Assembly (NCBI RefSeq): GCF_000367525.1
Contig: NZ_HF570956.1
Span: 2,096,972-2,139,086 of the forward strand
Direction: 5' to 3'
From: Phycicoccus elongatus Lp2
GTDB lineage: Bacteria > Actinomycetota > Actinomycetes > Actinomycetales > Dermatophilaceae
Length of the DNA: 42,115 bases
Shown here: positions 23,708 through 33,239 of the stretch, in pieces
How the letters are laid out: every line of letters starts with the position of its first letter
Position numbering within the stretch: the stretch's first letter is position 1
Program-made: the position numbers and the translations under genes
Notes under the pieces: model-generated
Told to the model about the DNA's origin: nothing
Seen by the model: only the letters and a program-made list of their open reading frames with translations
Database searches by the model: none

Positions 23708-25252
23708 TCAGGCGCCGATGACACCACCGTCGAGACGCCGGATCACGACGGTCGAGGGACGGGGACGACCGGCCGGGTCGAACTCCGGCCAGTTGGAGAC
23801 CGCGCGGGGGTTGGCCGGCGTCGGTGTGCCCCACGCGGTCGTCGACTCGCCCGGGTGCTGGACGTTCACGAACATCGTCCGCTGGTCGGGCGTCGTCACC
23901 ACGCCGGTGATCTCGCAGCCGCGTGGACCGGTGAGGAACCGACGGGTCTCGCCGGTGCGCGGGTCAGCGGCGAGCATCATGTTGTTCCCGATGCCGTCGT
24001 AACCCTTCGCAGCCAGGTTCTGGCTGCTGTTCGAGATGTCGGTCTGGATCCACAGGCGCCCGTCGGCGTCGAAGTAGAGCCCGTCCGGGGAACCGTACTT
24101 GTCCCCCTTGATCGTCACGCGCGAGTCGTATGCCGGGTCGCCGGCGAGGACGAAGAGGTCCCAGTCGAAGGCGGTGCCGGTCTTGTCGTTGCGGCGTTCC
24201 TGCCAGCGGATGATGTGCCCATAGGGGTTGGGCGTCCGCGGGTTGGCCGCGTTGTGCTGACCCGACCCGTTGGTGAGCGTGCAGTAGACATCGCCGGTGC
24301 GCGGGTTCTCGGTGATCCACTCGGGGCGGTCCATCGGCGTGGCCCCCTGGGCGTCGGCCGCGGAGCGGGTCCGCAGCAGCACATCGGCCTGGTCGGCCCA
24401 CCCGTTGGCCACCGTCAGGGCCCCCTCCCCGTGCACCAGGGGGAGCCATTCGCCGGTGCCGTCGTCGTGGAACTTCGCGACGTAGAGGTGACCGTTGTCG
24501 AAGGGGCTGGCGCCCCGGGCCCGCTCGTGGCGCCAGGGGCGCTCCCCGACGAACTTGTAGATGTACTCCTTTTCCTGGTCATCGCCGCTGTAGACCACGA
24601 CGCGACCCTTGGGCTCGGTGACCAGCGCCCCCTCGTGCTTGAACCGTCCGAGCGACGTCCGCTTCACCGGGGTGGAGGTCGGGGCCTGCGGGTCGATCTC
24701 GTCACACCAGCCGAAACGGTGGATCTCGTTGGGGTTCGCGGCGATGTCGAAGCGGGGATCGGCCAGGTGCCAGTTGTAGCCGAAGCCGACCTTGTCGACG
24801 CCATAACGCTTCTGCTCCGCGGTTGCGGTCCAGGTGACGCTGGTCGTGCCGAAGTAGCCGTTCCAGTTCTCCTCGCAGGCCAGAAAGGTGCCCCACGGGG
24901 TGTGACCCATGGAGCAGTTGTTGAGCGTGCCGCGGGCCGGGCCGTTGGCCGCGAGTGCCGGGTGGTCCTCACCGACCGGACCACTGAAGTCGACCGGGGT
25001 GTTGCCGTGCACCCGCCGGTTGAACTCGGAGTCGACCTGGCTCCAGGAGCCGTCGGCCGCCTGCTCGATGGCGATGACGGTCACGCCGTGGGCGTGGAGG
25101 GCCTTGGTGACCTTCTCGGCGGTCATCGGGGTGGGACCCTCGGGGTAGAGCATGATCGGGTCGACGTACTCGTGGTTGAGCACGAGCAGCCCGCGCGCGG
25201 ACCCGGCCGGACCCTTGCCCGTCGAGAAGAAGTGCATGATCACATAGGTCAT
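23708..25252 (-). CDS. PhoX-like (DUF839) protein lacking the N-terminal part
   Basis: 514 residues clearly of the PhoX/DUF839 beta-propeller family: RGLLVLNHEYVDPIML, TLNNCSMGHTPWGTFLACEE, FKHEGALV, YSGDDQEKEYIYKF and RPEWITENPRTGDVYCTLTN. PhoX proteins are Tat-exported, Ca/Fe-dependent alkaline phosphatases of roughly 650-700 residues. Here translation begins (AAGGAG, ATG 25252) just before the NHEY motif. The Tat signal and the first ~150 residues are absent, and an in-frame TGA lies 12 codons upstream. It is either a cytosolic derivative or a gene that lost its 5' end. Confidence 0.8.
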   Translation of the reverse strand: MTYVIMHFFSTGKGPAGSARGLLVLNHEYVDPIMLYPEGPTPMTAEKVTKALHAHGVTVIAIEQAADGSWSQVDSEFNRRVHGNTPVDFSGPVGEDHPALAANGPARGTLNNCSMGHTPWGTFLACEENWNGYFGTTSVTWTATAEQKRYGVDKVGFGYNWHLADPRFDIAANPNEIHRFGWCDEIDPQAPTSTPVKRTSLGRFKHEGALVTEPKGRVVVYSGDDQEKEYIYKFVGERPWRHERARGASPFDNGHLYVAKFHDDGTGEWLPLVHGEGALTVANGWADQADVLLRTRSAADAQGATPMDRPEWITENPRTGDVYCTLTNGSGQHNAANPRTPNPYGHIIRWQERRNDKTGTAFDWDLFVLAGDPAYDSRVTIKGDKYGSPDGLYFDADGRLWIQTDISNSSQNLAAKGYDGIGNNMMLAADPRTGETRRFLTGPRGCEITGVVTTPDQRTMFVNVQHPGESTTAWGTPTPANPRAVSNWPEFDPAGRPRPSTVVIRRLDGGVIGA

Positions 25253-25380
25253 GAGGGCTCCTTGGGTCCGTGGGGAGGATCGCAGTCACCGTGGGAAGAC
25301 CGCCCCCAACCGCTGGCGATGTCCGCGTGAACAATGAGCGTCCATCGGTGAGGCTCCGCTGGCCGGTCTAGGGTGCGTCC

Positions 25381-26256
25381 ATGTCCTTCCTGGTGTCCGC
25401 CCACGAACTCGCTCGGCTCCTCGAGACCGGCGGCACCCGGGTCCTCGACGTCCAGTTCGCGCTCGGCGGACCCCCCAGCATCGAGTTGTATGCCGCGGGC
25501 CACATCCCCGGTGCACCCCACCTGCCGCTGGAGCCGGCGCTGGCCGGGCCGGCCGGAGAACGCGGACGTCACCCGCTGCCCGATCCCCAGGTCCTCCAGG
25601 AGCACCTGCGCCGCTGCGGCGTCGACGACGACTCCTCGATCGTCGTCTACGACCAGCAGACCTCCCTGGCGGCTGGCCGTGCCTGGTGGATCCTGCGCTG
25701 GGCGGGCCTGACCGACGTCCGCGTCCTCGACGGTGGTCTGGCGGCGTGGGTCGCCGCCGGCTTCCCCGTTGCGTCCGCGTCGCCCGCGCCCATGGCGACG
25801 GTTCAGGCGGACGCAACGCAAGGGTTGGGGGGCGCTGAGGGGCGAGGAACGGTCACGGTGCGTCCCGGAAGCCTGCCCGTGCTGGATCTGGCGGACGTCC
25901 CACGGGTGGCGGCGGGCGGCATACTCGTCGACGTGCGGGCTCCCGAGCGCTATCGCGGAGAGGTGGAGCCGATCGATTCGGTGGCCGGCCACATCCCCGG
26001 CGCGGTGAACCTGCCGATGGGCCTGATGCAGCACGGGGACGGCACCTTCCGATCACCGGACGAGATCCGTGGTCTGGCGGCCGAGGCAGGGATCGACGGG
26101 TCCACCGTGGTGGCGACGTCTTGCGGCTCGGGCGTCACGGCCTCCCAGATGGTCCTGGCGCTCGCGACTGCAGGGCTCGACGCCACGCCCTACATCGGGT
26201 CGTGGAGCGAGTGGATCACCGACCCTGAGCGGCCGGTCGCGACCGTCACAGGGTGA
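25381..26256 (+). CDS. sseA: Thiosulfate/3-mercaptopyruvate sulfurtransferase (two rhodanese domains)
   Basis: 291 residues. The N-terminal rhodanese domain (about 1-125) lacks a catalytic cysteine. The C-terminal domain has Cys248 in the loop CGSGVTA, the loop type of 3-mercaptopyruvate sulfurtransferases (thiosulfate enzymes usually have CRxGxR/T). It transfers sulfane sulfur to thiol acceptors. There is no ribosome binding site, but TAGGGT lies 6 bp before the ATG, suggesting a leaderless mRNA. It is divergent from the PhoX-like gene, and its 3' end overlaps the convergent gene by 11 bp. Confidence 0.9.
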   Translation: MSFLVSAHELARLLETGGTRVLDVQFALGGPPSIELYAAGHIPGAPHLPLEPALAGPAGERGRHPLPDPQVLQEHLRRCGVDDDSSIVVYDQQTSLAAGRAWWILRWAGLTDVRVLDGGLAAWVAAGFPVASASPAPMATVQADATQGLGGAEGRGTVTVRPGSLPVLDLADVPRVAAGGILVDVRAPERYRGEVEPIDSVAGHIPGAVNLPMGLMQHGDGTFRSPDEIRGLAAEAGIDGSTVVATSCGSGVTASQMVLALATAGLDATPYIGSWSEWITDPERPVATVTG

Positions 26257-27919
26257 ATTCCCCGAACCACGACCGCTCATCCGGCGCCGGCAGTTCGCTG
26301 ACCCTGAACTGCTCCCCGGAGTGCACGTCCCACGCGAGGATTCGCCAGACCGTCGGGGAGGCCGAGAGATAGAGGGCGCGGTCCGAGGGCGCCCAGGCCA
26401 AGGCTGAGCAACAGCGCGTGGCGTCACCACGATCGTCGGCCTGCGCGAGCACCAGCGCTGTCGCACTCGGTGAGACGTCGACCGTCACGGCCAGAATGCC
26501 CTGTCCTGCGTGGGCGGGCATGATGGCGGCGTTGAACACGGTGGCGGCCGCGCTCCAGCCCGACTGGGAGGTGACCGTCGGACTTCCGAATCCATTGATC
26601 GGGCCGCCGACGGCGTACTGCGCCACGGCGCCACCGCGTCCGTCGAAGCCGAGCAGGTTGGGGGCGGCATCGACGACCAGCCGGAAGCGACCGGCGTCAC
26701 CGGGAGGAGCCATGGTCTGCACGTCACCGGTGGCGAGCACGATGCGCTGCGGATTGCCCAGGCTCGACAGCACGATGCTCGACTCGTCGCTGGAGAAACC
26801 AACGCTCTCGGCCTGGGACAGGTCGGCGGGAAAGGCGAGCATCTCGGCGGTCAGGACGTTGACGACGACGACACCGTTCGCGCTCGGGAGCACAATGCGG
26901 TGCCGGTCCCTCGAAATCGACCGCGGACCGACCGCCGCGAAGCCCGGTCGAGCCGGCGGGATGACGATCGCTGGGACGTCCACGTAGTCAGGGTTGCCGC
27001 GAGGCACGTTGAGGACAGCCCGCCCGGTGCCGTCGGGCAGACGGCGAATGAGGATCGCCCGCACGCTGCGCGTGCCGATCAGACCGGGCGCCAGGGCCGG
27101 GACGTCACCATCCGGGATACCCAGGCGAGGTGTGATTCCGGTGTCCTGCAGGGTATTCGGGAGCACAGGGAGCTTGGCTTCATCTGCTGCGGCCACGGCG
27201 ACTCGAACCCTCACTCCCCCCACCGTGAAGATGGGCCGCACGCTGCCAGAGGCAGAGACCGACGCCTCACCCGTCGCCAGGCCGGGATCGCGCCGATCAT
27301 CGAGGCGAAACGCGACGGCTCCGATCACCACCGCGGTCGCAACCCCCGCGAACAGCCAGCGACGACGAGTCCGGCGGCGCCGGTCGGCGACCACGGCAAG
27401 CGCCCGGTCGAGCAGGTCCGTCGGGGCAGGCTCTGCCTCGACGAACCGGTGCAGGGCCTCCTCGGCCGTCGGGGTCCATGGCAGGGCCGCCAGTCCCACA
27501 CCCAATTCCTCCAGAGCCGACCGCTCAGCGCCCGGGTCGAGGGCGACGTCGTCATAGGCCCAGGCCGCGAGCACCTTCCGCTGCACCGGGTCGAGAGCGG
27601 TCAGGGCGCGCGTCGTGACGCGGAGGACGTCGAGGCCCTCGCCCAGGTCGTCCGCGTCGACCCGGTTCAAGGGGAGGCCCCGATCACTCTGCGACGCGAT
27701 GCCGGGTAGGTCCGCAAGCGCTCCGTCCAGGGCCCGCCGGGCGGCCTCTCCGGCCTGGAGTTCAGGGTCGTGCCGCTGGGAGAGCAGCCGCACCAGCGCA
27801 GCCGTCACCGCCGCCGTGGCCACACCGGAATCCAGGGTCGTGATGAGCGCGATGGCGTGGAGCGCGGGCGCGCGGGCGCGCAACTCCTCCAGGTGTGGAG
27901 CGTCGGCTCCGTCGCTCAT
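26246..27919 (-). CDS. Unknown single-pass membrane protein with propeller-like extracellular part
   Basis: 557 residues from ATG 27919. The cytoplasmic N-terminus (about 1-190) is helical and Ala/Leu-rich. One transmembrane segment (LFAGVATAVVIGAVAF) follows the basic stretch RRRRTRRR. About 340 further residues contain repeated beta patterns and WD-like ends (RHRIVLPSANGVVVVNVLTA, VWRILAWDVHSGEQFRVSEL) suggestive of a beta-propeller. I do not recognise a family. The layout (inside helical domain, one TM, outside propeller) resembles anti-sigma-like or signalling anchors, but no sigma factor is adjacent. TACAGT 6 bp before the ATG suggests a leaderless promoter. Confidence 0.7.
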   Translation of the reverse strand: MSDGADAPHLEELRARAPALHAIALITTLDSGVATAAVTAALVRLLSQRHDPELQAGEAARRALDGALADLPGIASQSDRGLPLNRVDADDLGEGLDVLRVTTRALTALDPVQRKVLAAWAYDDVALDPGAERSALEELGVGLAALPWTPTAEEALHRFVEAEPAPTDLLDRALAVVADRRRRTRRRWLFAGVATAVVIGAVAFRLDDRRDPGLATGEASVSASGSVRPIFTVGGVRVRVAVAAADEAKLPVLPNTLQDTGITPRLGIPDGDVPALAPGLIGTRSVRAILIRRLPDGTGRAVLNVPRGNPDYVDVPAIVIPPARPGFAAVGPRSISRDRHRIVLPSANGVVVVNVLTAEMLAFPADLSQAESVGFSSDESSIVLSSLGNPQRIVLATGDVQTMAPPGDAGRFRLVVDAAPNLLGFDGRGGAVAQYAVGGPINGFGSPTVTSQSGWSAAATVFNAAIMPAHAGQGILAVTVDVSPSATALVLAQADDRGDATRCCSALAWAPSDRALYLSASPTVWRILAWDVHSGEQFRVSELPAPDERSWFGEFTL

Positions 27920-27947
27920 GGACCGACTGTAGTGGCGCGCTCTCGCC

Positions 27948-28274
27948 TCAGAGCCAGCCGTTCTCGTCGGCAATACGCACCGCATCGGCTCGCGTCCGGG
28001 CGCCCATCTCGCCGATGGCGGGGAAGATCGTCACCATCAGGAGGTGTTGGCTCCGGCCGAGCGCAGATCAGCTCGGTCGCCGTGATGCCGTCCATGCCGG
28101 GCTGTCGACGTCCATGAGGACGACGTCCGGCCCCAGGGCACGGACGCGATCGACGGCCCGCTGTCCGTCAACGGCCTCCCCGACCACGTCGAGGTCTCCC
28201 TCCAGGGTGAGCAGGCGGCGAGCGCGCCACGCAGCAGCGCCTGGTCGTCGGCCAGCAGCAACCTGATCGTCATC
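27948..28274 (-). pseudogene. Decayed NarL-type response regulator (DesR-like)
   Basis: It begins MTIRLLLADDQALLRGALAA and then shifts frame near 28215. It continues LEGDLDVVGEAVDGQRAVDR to the phospho-acceptor region VVLMDVDSP and shifts again near 28100 to GMDGITATELICARPEPT. Then most of the linker and HTH is missing. The last piece, GARTRADAVRIADENGWL, is the typical DesR-like C-terminus, followed by a stop at 27948. Two frameshifts and an internal deletion make it non-functional. Confidence 0.8.
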
Positions 28275-28472
28275 GCCCCACCTCGGCGACCCGGACGGTG
28301 AGGGTTGATCCGTGTCCGTCGACCCCGGCGCGCCCCGAGCCGTCGTCGGTGACGGTGACCTGCGCAGGCGTGACGGTGACCGTGCAGCATCGAGCTCCAG
28401 CGTGTCGCAGCACATTGGTGACACCCTCGCGGACCGCCCACGCGAAGAGTCCGCGAGCGTCTTGTGTCGCCG
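28271..28472 (-). pseudogene. 3' fragment of a DesK-like histidine kinase
   Basis: The reverse frame reads DARGLFAWAVREGVTNVLRH (ATPase N box), then AGARCCTVTV, VTVTDDGSGRAGVDGHG (G1 region) and a short LTVRVAEVGR end. The glycine-rich lid is missing. Its stop overlaps the regulator's ATG (ATGA), as in intact DesK-DesR pairs. The fragment ends exactly at the hairpin repeat 28473-28520, so everything upstream, including the sensor and the phospho-accepting histidine, has been lost. Confidence 0.78.
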
Positions 28473-28520
28473 GCTACGTCGCAGTAGGTGCTGCGATCGC
28501 GACTCCTACTGCGACGTAGC
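28473..28520. repeat. Long hairpin with GCGATCGC loop (copy 2 of a REP-like element)
   Basis: Arms 28473-28490 and 28503-28520 (GCTACGTCGCAGTAGGTG and its complement, 17 of 18 positions). The 12-nt loop again holds GCGATCGC. Arm and loop design match 2703-2752. The right arm provides the last four codons and the stop of the MFS gene, and it can also terminate that operon. Confidence 0.75.
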
Positions 28521-29726
28521 GCGCGAAGGGTCTGCGGTCGCCGCGAGGTGCCAGACCCAGAGCAGGCAACCGAGCACGATGAGGGCCAGGCTGGTGAGCG
28601 CAAGGGCCGTCACGGAGCCAGTGACGATGGGCGCCACGGCCGACGCGATCACGGCGTTGGTGGCCAGGGGCATCACGCCGGCGACCGACGCCGCCGCGCC
28701 GCGCACGCTCGGGAACAGGTCGAGCAGAGCAACCTGGATCGTCGGGAAGGCCGTACCCGACCCGAGCGCGATGAGGCTCGGCCCGACGACCGCCCAGGGG
28801 AGCACCGGTCCGAAGGCCACCGCGAGGAGGACACCCAACACGGCTGCTGCCGCCGAGAAGGAGAAGCCCACCGTGATAAGTAGGCGTGCGCTGACTCGAC
28901 CGGCCGCGCGACCACTGATCCAGGACCCGACGATGACCCCACTGATCATCGGGACGAAGAACATCCAGAAGTCGCCCTCCCCCTTGCCGAGCAGGTCGAC
29001 GACGAAGATCGCGGCTGCGCCGATGTAGATGAACTGCCCGGCAAAGACGAAGGTGATCGCCCAGCTCATCCGCTCGAATTCGCCGCTACGAGCGACCTGC
29101 CACAGGTCCGAGAGCATGGGTCCGAGGCGCAGCGGACGCCGACGCTCCGCCGGATGCGTCTCCGGGATCACCGCGACGACGGCGGCCCCGAGCAGCAGCG
29201 CGAACCCGCCGATGAACCAGAAGATCGCCGGCCACGGTCCGACCCGCAGCAGCAGCCCCCCGATGATCGGGGCGACCGCCGGAGCCAGCCCGAAGATCAT
29301 CATGACCCGGCTCATCATCCGCTGGGCCTCGGGCCCGTCGAAGAGGTCGCGGATGATCGTGCGCCCGATGATCGTCGACCCGCCAGCCGAAAGTCCCTGC
29401 AGCACACGGAAGAACAACAGCACTGACAGGTTGGGCGAAAGCGCGCAACCCACGCTGGCCATGGCGTATGCCGTGAGCGCACCGATGATGACCGGCTTGC
29501 GACCGATGGCATCGGACAGCGGCCCGTGGAACGGCGTCATGACGGCGAAGGCCAACATGTAGGCACTCACCACGAGCTGCATCTGCTCGGCGCCGACGCC
29601 GAAGTCACCCCGCATCTGCGCGAACGCCGGGAAGGGCGTGTCGATCGAGAAGGGGCCGAGCATCGACATCCCGGCCAACACGAGGGTGAGCAGCACCCCG
29701 GCCCGCCCAGGTGAGCTGCGCGGCAT
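28506..29726 (-). CDS. Bcr/CflA-type MFS drug efflux transporter
   Basis: 406 residues, 12 membrane segments. The N-terminal GPFSIDTPFPAFAQM and the loop GPLSDAIGRKPVIIG fit the Bcr/CflA drug-resistance subfamily of MFS proton antiporters, as does RVLQGLSAGGSTIIGRTIIRD (motif C region follows). It is encoded 11 bp after glyS on the same strand, so it is probably co-transcribed. The start codon lies within a CGGCATAC word. The C-terminal ATSQ-stop comes from the hairpin repeat. Confidence 0.9.
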   Translation of the reverse strand: MPRSSPGRAGVLLTLVLAGMSMLGPFSIDTPFPAFAQMRGDFGVGAEQMQLVVSAYMLAFAVMTPFHGPLSDAIGRKPVIIGALTAYAMASVGCALSPNLSVLLFFRVLQGLSAGGSTIIGRTIIRDLFDGPEAQRMMSRVMMIFGLAPAVAPIIGGLLLRVGPWPAIFWFIGGFALLLGAAVVAVIPETHPAERRRPLRLGPMLSDLWQVARSGEFERMSWAITFVFAGQFIYIGAAAIFVVDLLGKGEGDFWMFFVPMISGVIVGSWISGRAAGRVSARLLITVGFSFSAAAAVLGVLLAVAFGPVLPWAVVGPSLIALGSGTAFPTIQVALLDLFPSVRGAAASVAGVMPLATNAVIASAVAPIVTGSVTALALTSLALIVLGCLLWVWHLAATADPSRATSQ

Positions 29727-29737
29727 ACCGCTCCCGG

Positions 29738-31141
<1,404 letters not shown>

Positions 31142-31174
31142 GCGGGCAAGGATAGTTGGGCCCGCGTATGCCGC

Positions 31175-31657
31175 TCACACCGGTTTCGGGCGCCCCTCCC
31201 GGTCCAGATCGTTCAGGTCCCGGAGCACGGATCGGAAGGTCGCATAGCGCTGAGGACCGACCTGGTCCGCCCAGGTCGCTTCGAGGGCGGCGATCCGGCG
31301 GCGCACGAGCCGAACCGCGCGGGTGCCGGCAGCGGTGCGCGACACCAAGCGCGCCCGACCGTCAGAAGGATCGGGCACCTGGACGAGATGGCCGGACTCG
31401 ACGAGAGCGGACACGAACTGCCCGGCTGCTTGCGTGGTCACTCCCACCCGCTCCCCGATGTCCGAGACCCGCACACCGCCGCGCCCCACGGCCTCCAGCA
31501 CGCGATAGTGCGAGGTGCGCAGCGCCGCCGGACCGCCGGGCGAGGTGAGGGAGCGCTGCGCGGCAAGGAGGACCCCCATGAGCATCAACACGTGGGCCTC
31601 GCCATCGTCAGGTGATCCGTCCGAACCCGACCCCTCTGACCCCTTGACCTCGATCAC
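31175..31657 (-). CDS. MarR-family transcriptional regulator
   Basis: 160 residues with a MarR winged helix: ALRTSHYRVLEAVGRGG, then VSDIGERVGVTTQAAGQFVS, and the wing LVQVPDPSDGRARLVSRTAAG. The GTG at 31657 has TAAAGT 6 bp upstream, overlapping one of two repeated sites, so it is probably leaderless and autorepressed. It is divergent from a phosphotransferase-like gene that is its likely target. Shorter in-frame starts near the second Met are possible. Confidence 0.88.
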   Translation of the reverse strand: MIEVKGSEGSGSDGSPDDGEAHVLMLMGVLLAAQRSLTSPGGPAALRTSHYRVLEAVGRGGVRVSDIGERVGVTTQAAGQFVSALVESGHLVQVPDPSDGRARLVSRTAAGTRAVRLVRRRIAALEATWADQVGPQRYATFRSVLRDLNDLDREGRPKPV

Positions 31658-31694
31658 AAAGCGACTTTAGCATTTCCATTGTGAAAGCCACTTT
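31658..31694. promoter_or_regulatory. Tandem MarR operators in the divergent promoter
   Basis: AAAGCGACTTTAGC (31658-31671) and AAAGCCACTTTGGC (31684-31697) are direct repeats 26 bp apart. Each has an AAAG-NNN-CTTT dyad core. They cover the MarR gene's -10 and the space before the divergent gene. Confidence 0.6.
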
Positions 31695-31720
31695 GGCGTT
31701 CGGAGACAGGCAGGCAGGCC

Positions 31721-32878
31721 ATGACCGCCCTCGCAAAGGACCGCTCCAGTCTTGGTCGGTTGGACATCGATGACGATCACCTGACGGCGCTGGCCGCCCG
31801 CGCCCTGGGCGAATCACCCCAGGAGGTGCAGTTGCTCTCCTCGATCGCGTCGCCGCACCCCTACGCGTTGCCAGCGCTGACCACAGCCGGTCGGCACTGG
31901 GTGCGCGGAACCCTCTCCACGCCCCGCGGCCCCCGCGACTTCCGTCTCTTCGTCAAGCACGTCCAGCGCTTTTCCACCTCCGTCCATGCCGCCATGGTCC
32001 CGGAGGAACACCGTGCCGCCCTCGATGCCGCCCTCCCCTGGGCCAACGAACCCAGCGTCTACCGGTCCGGCCTGGCACAGGCCCTCCCCTCGGGGTTGAC
32101 CATGCCCCGTGCCCTTCTCGTGTCGGACCTCGACCAGGATTCGGCCTCGATCTGGCTGGCCGAGGTGACGACCCGCGATGACCCGTGGACGACCGCGCAA
32201 CTGGAGCGCGCGGCATACCTGCTCGGGCGGTTTGCCGCGAGCCCGGGCGTGCGCGCCGTCGCCGAGGAGTCGGGCCACCGGATGGCAGCGGTGGGCCAAT
32301 ACGTCGAGGGACGCCTTCGGCATCAGGTCGTGCCGGCGCTGATGGACGACGGGCTTGCCCACCACCCCCTCATCGCCGCCGCCTTCTCCCCCACCCTCGT
32401 GGCCAGGTTGCGGGCCGCGGCGGCGCAGCTTCCCAAGGTCGTCGTCGAACTCGATGCCATGCCCCCGCTCGCCTCGCACGGCGATGCCTGCCCCAACAAC
32501 CTGCTGATCCACCCGGATTCCTCGGACATCACACTGATCGACTTCGGCTTCTTCGGCCTCCAACCGGTCGGCTTCGACCTCACCCAGCTCCTGGTGGGCG
32601 AGGTGCAACTCGGCCGTCGACCGGCCTCGGCGCTCTCCGCCGACGAACCCGTCGCCTTGTCGGCCTACGTGCGCGGGCTGCTCGACGAGGGCCAGTCTCT
32701 GACCGAACGCGAGGTCCGCCGCTCCCATGCCCTCCTCATGATGGTCTTCTGCGGGCTGTCGGCCTACCCCTTCGAGCTGCTCGACCAACCGGTCACCCCG
32801 GCCACGGTGGCGATCGCCACCGAGCGGGCACACCTGGCCGGCTTCATCCTCGACCTCGTCGAGGCCACCACGGAGTGA
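31721..32878 (+). CDS. Aminoglycoside-phosphotransferase-like kinase-fold protein
   Basis: 385 residues. The C-lobe has the catalytic loop SHGDACPNNLLIH (Asp and Asn) and the metal-binding LIDFGFFGL, as in APH/choline-kinase-like proteins. The N-lobe has RLFVKHVQRF with a possible ATP-site Lys. The substrate is unknown; nothing here shows antibiotic resistance. The divergent MarR gene and shared operators suggest induction by a small molecule. Confidence 0.8.
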   Translation: MTALAKDRSSLGRLDIDDDHLTALAARALGESPQEVQLLSSIASPHPYALPALTTAGRHWVRGTLSTPRGPRDFRLFVKHVQRFSTSVHAAMVPEEHRAALDAALPWANEPSVYRSGLAQALPSGLTMPRALLVSDLDQDSASIWLAEVTTRDDPWTTAQLERAAYLLGRFAASPGVRAVAEESGHRMAAVGQYVEGRLRHQVVPALMDDGLAHHPLIAAAFSPTLVARLRAAAAQLPKVVVELDAMPPLASHGDACPNNLLIHPDSSDITLIDFGFFGLQPVGFDLTQLLVGEVQLGRRPASALSADEPVALSAYVRGLLDEGQSLTEREVRRSHALLMMVFCGLSAYPFELLDQPVTPATVAIATERAHLAGFILDLVEATTE

Positions 32879-32905
32879 GGGAAACAGCCACGTAGGCTGC
32901 GTGCC

Positions 32906-33190
32906 GTGCCCACCCTGCGTGAATCGATCGAGACCGCCAGCCTGCCCACCGTGAAGGCCATCTCCGGCCTGCCGCGGTTCGTGCCGTTCCTCGTCGTGCT
33001 CGCCCTGATGATCGGCGGCATCGTCATCAAGGACTGGGGCTGGATCCTCATCGGCATCGTCATGGTCTTCCTGGCGTGGATGCTCTACCTCGGCTGGCCC
33101 CGTCTAACCAGCTCCGAGAAGCTCATGCGCAGCGCGATCCTGCTCCTCACCGCCGGCGTCACCCTGACCCGCGCCTTCCCCCAGGGCTGA
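32906..33190 (+). CDS. Small membrane protein (DUF6703-like)
   Basis: 94 residues from GTG 32906. Two or three membrane segments: FVPFLVVLALMIGGIVI, WILIGIVMVFLAWMLYLGW and a weaker C-terminal one. The overall pattern (short N-terminal helix SLPTVKAIS, then PRFVPF) is of small actinobacterial membrane proteins such as DUF6703; function unknown. TAGGCT 7 bp before the GTG suggests leaderless transcription. It lies just before the zinc operon but upstream of the Zur boxes, so it is separately controlled. Confidence 0.75.
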   Translation: MPTLRESIETASLPTVKAISGLPRFVPFLVVLALMIGGIVIKDWGWILIGIVMVFLAWMLYLGWPRLTSSEKLMRSAILLLTAGVTLTRAFPQG

Positions 33191-33202
33191 CCGCCCTCCT
33201 TT

Positions 33203-33239
33203 TGACAATCATTCTCATTTGAGTTGAGAATGATTGTCA
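33203..33239. promoter_or_regulatory. Twin Zur boxes overlapping the znuA start
   Basis: TGACAATCATTCTCA (33203-33217) and TGAGAATGATTGTCA (33225-33239) are each near-palindromic (TGANAATNATTNTCA). They are perfect reverse complements of each other, with centres 22 bp apart, about two helical turns. This matches known Zur operators. The second box ends at the A of the znuA ATG. Confidence 0.88.

Noticed and set aside
23700-23713. Perfect palindrome GCCTGAGCTCAGGC at the PhoX-like stop
   Set aside because: It has no loop and no T-run; probably chance in GC-rich DNA.
31721-32878. Antibiotic-resistance aminoglycoside phosphotransferase
   Set aside because: Only the general kinase-fold motifs are present; nothing points to aminoglycosides as substrate.
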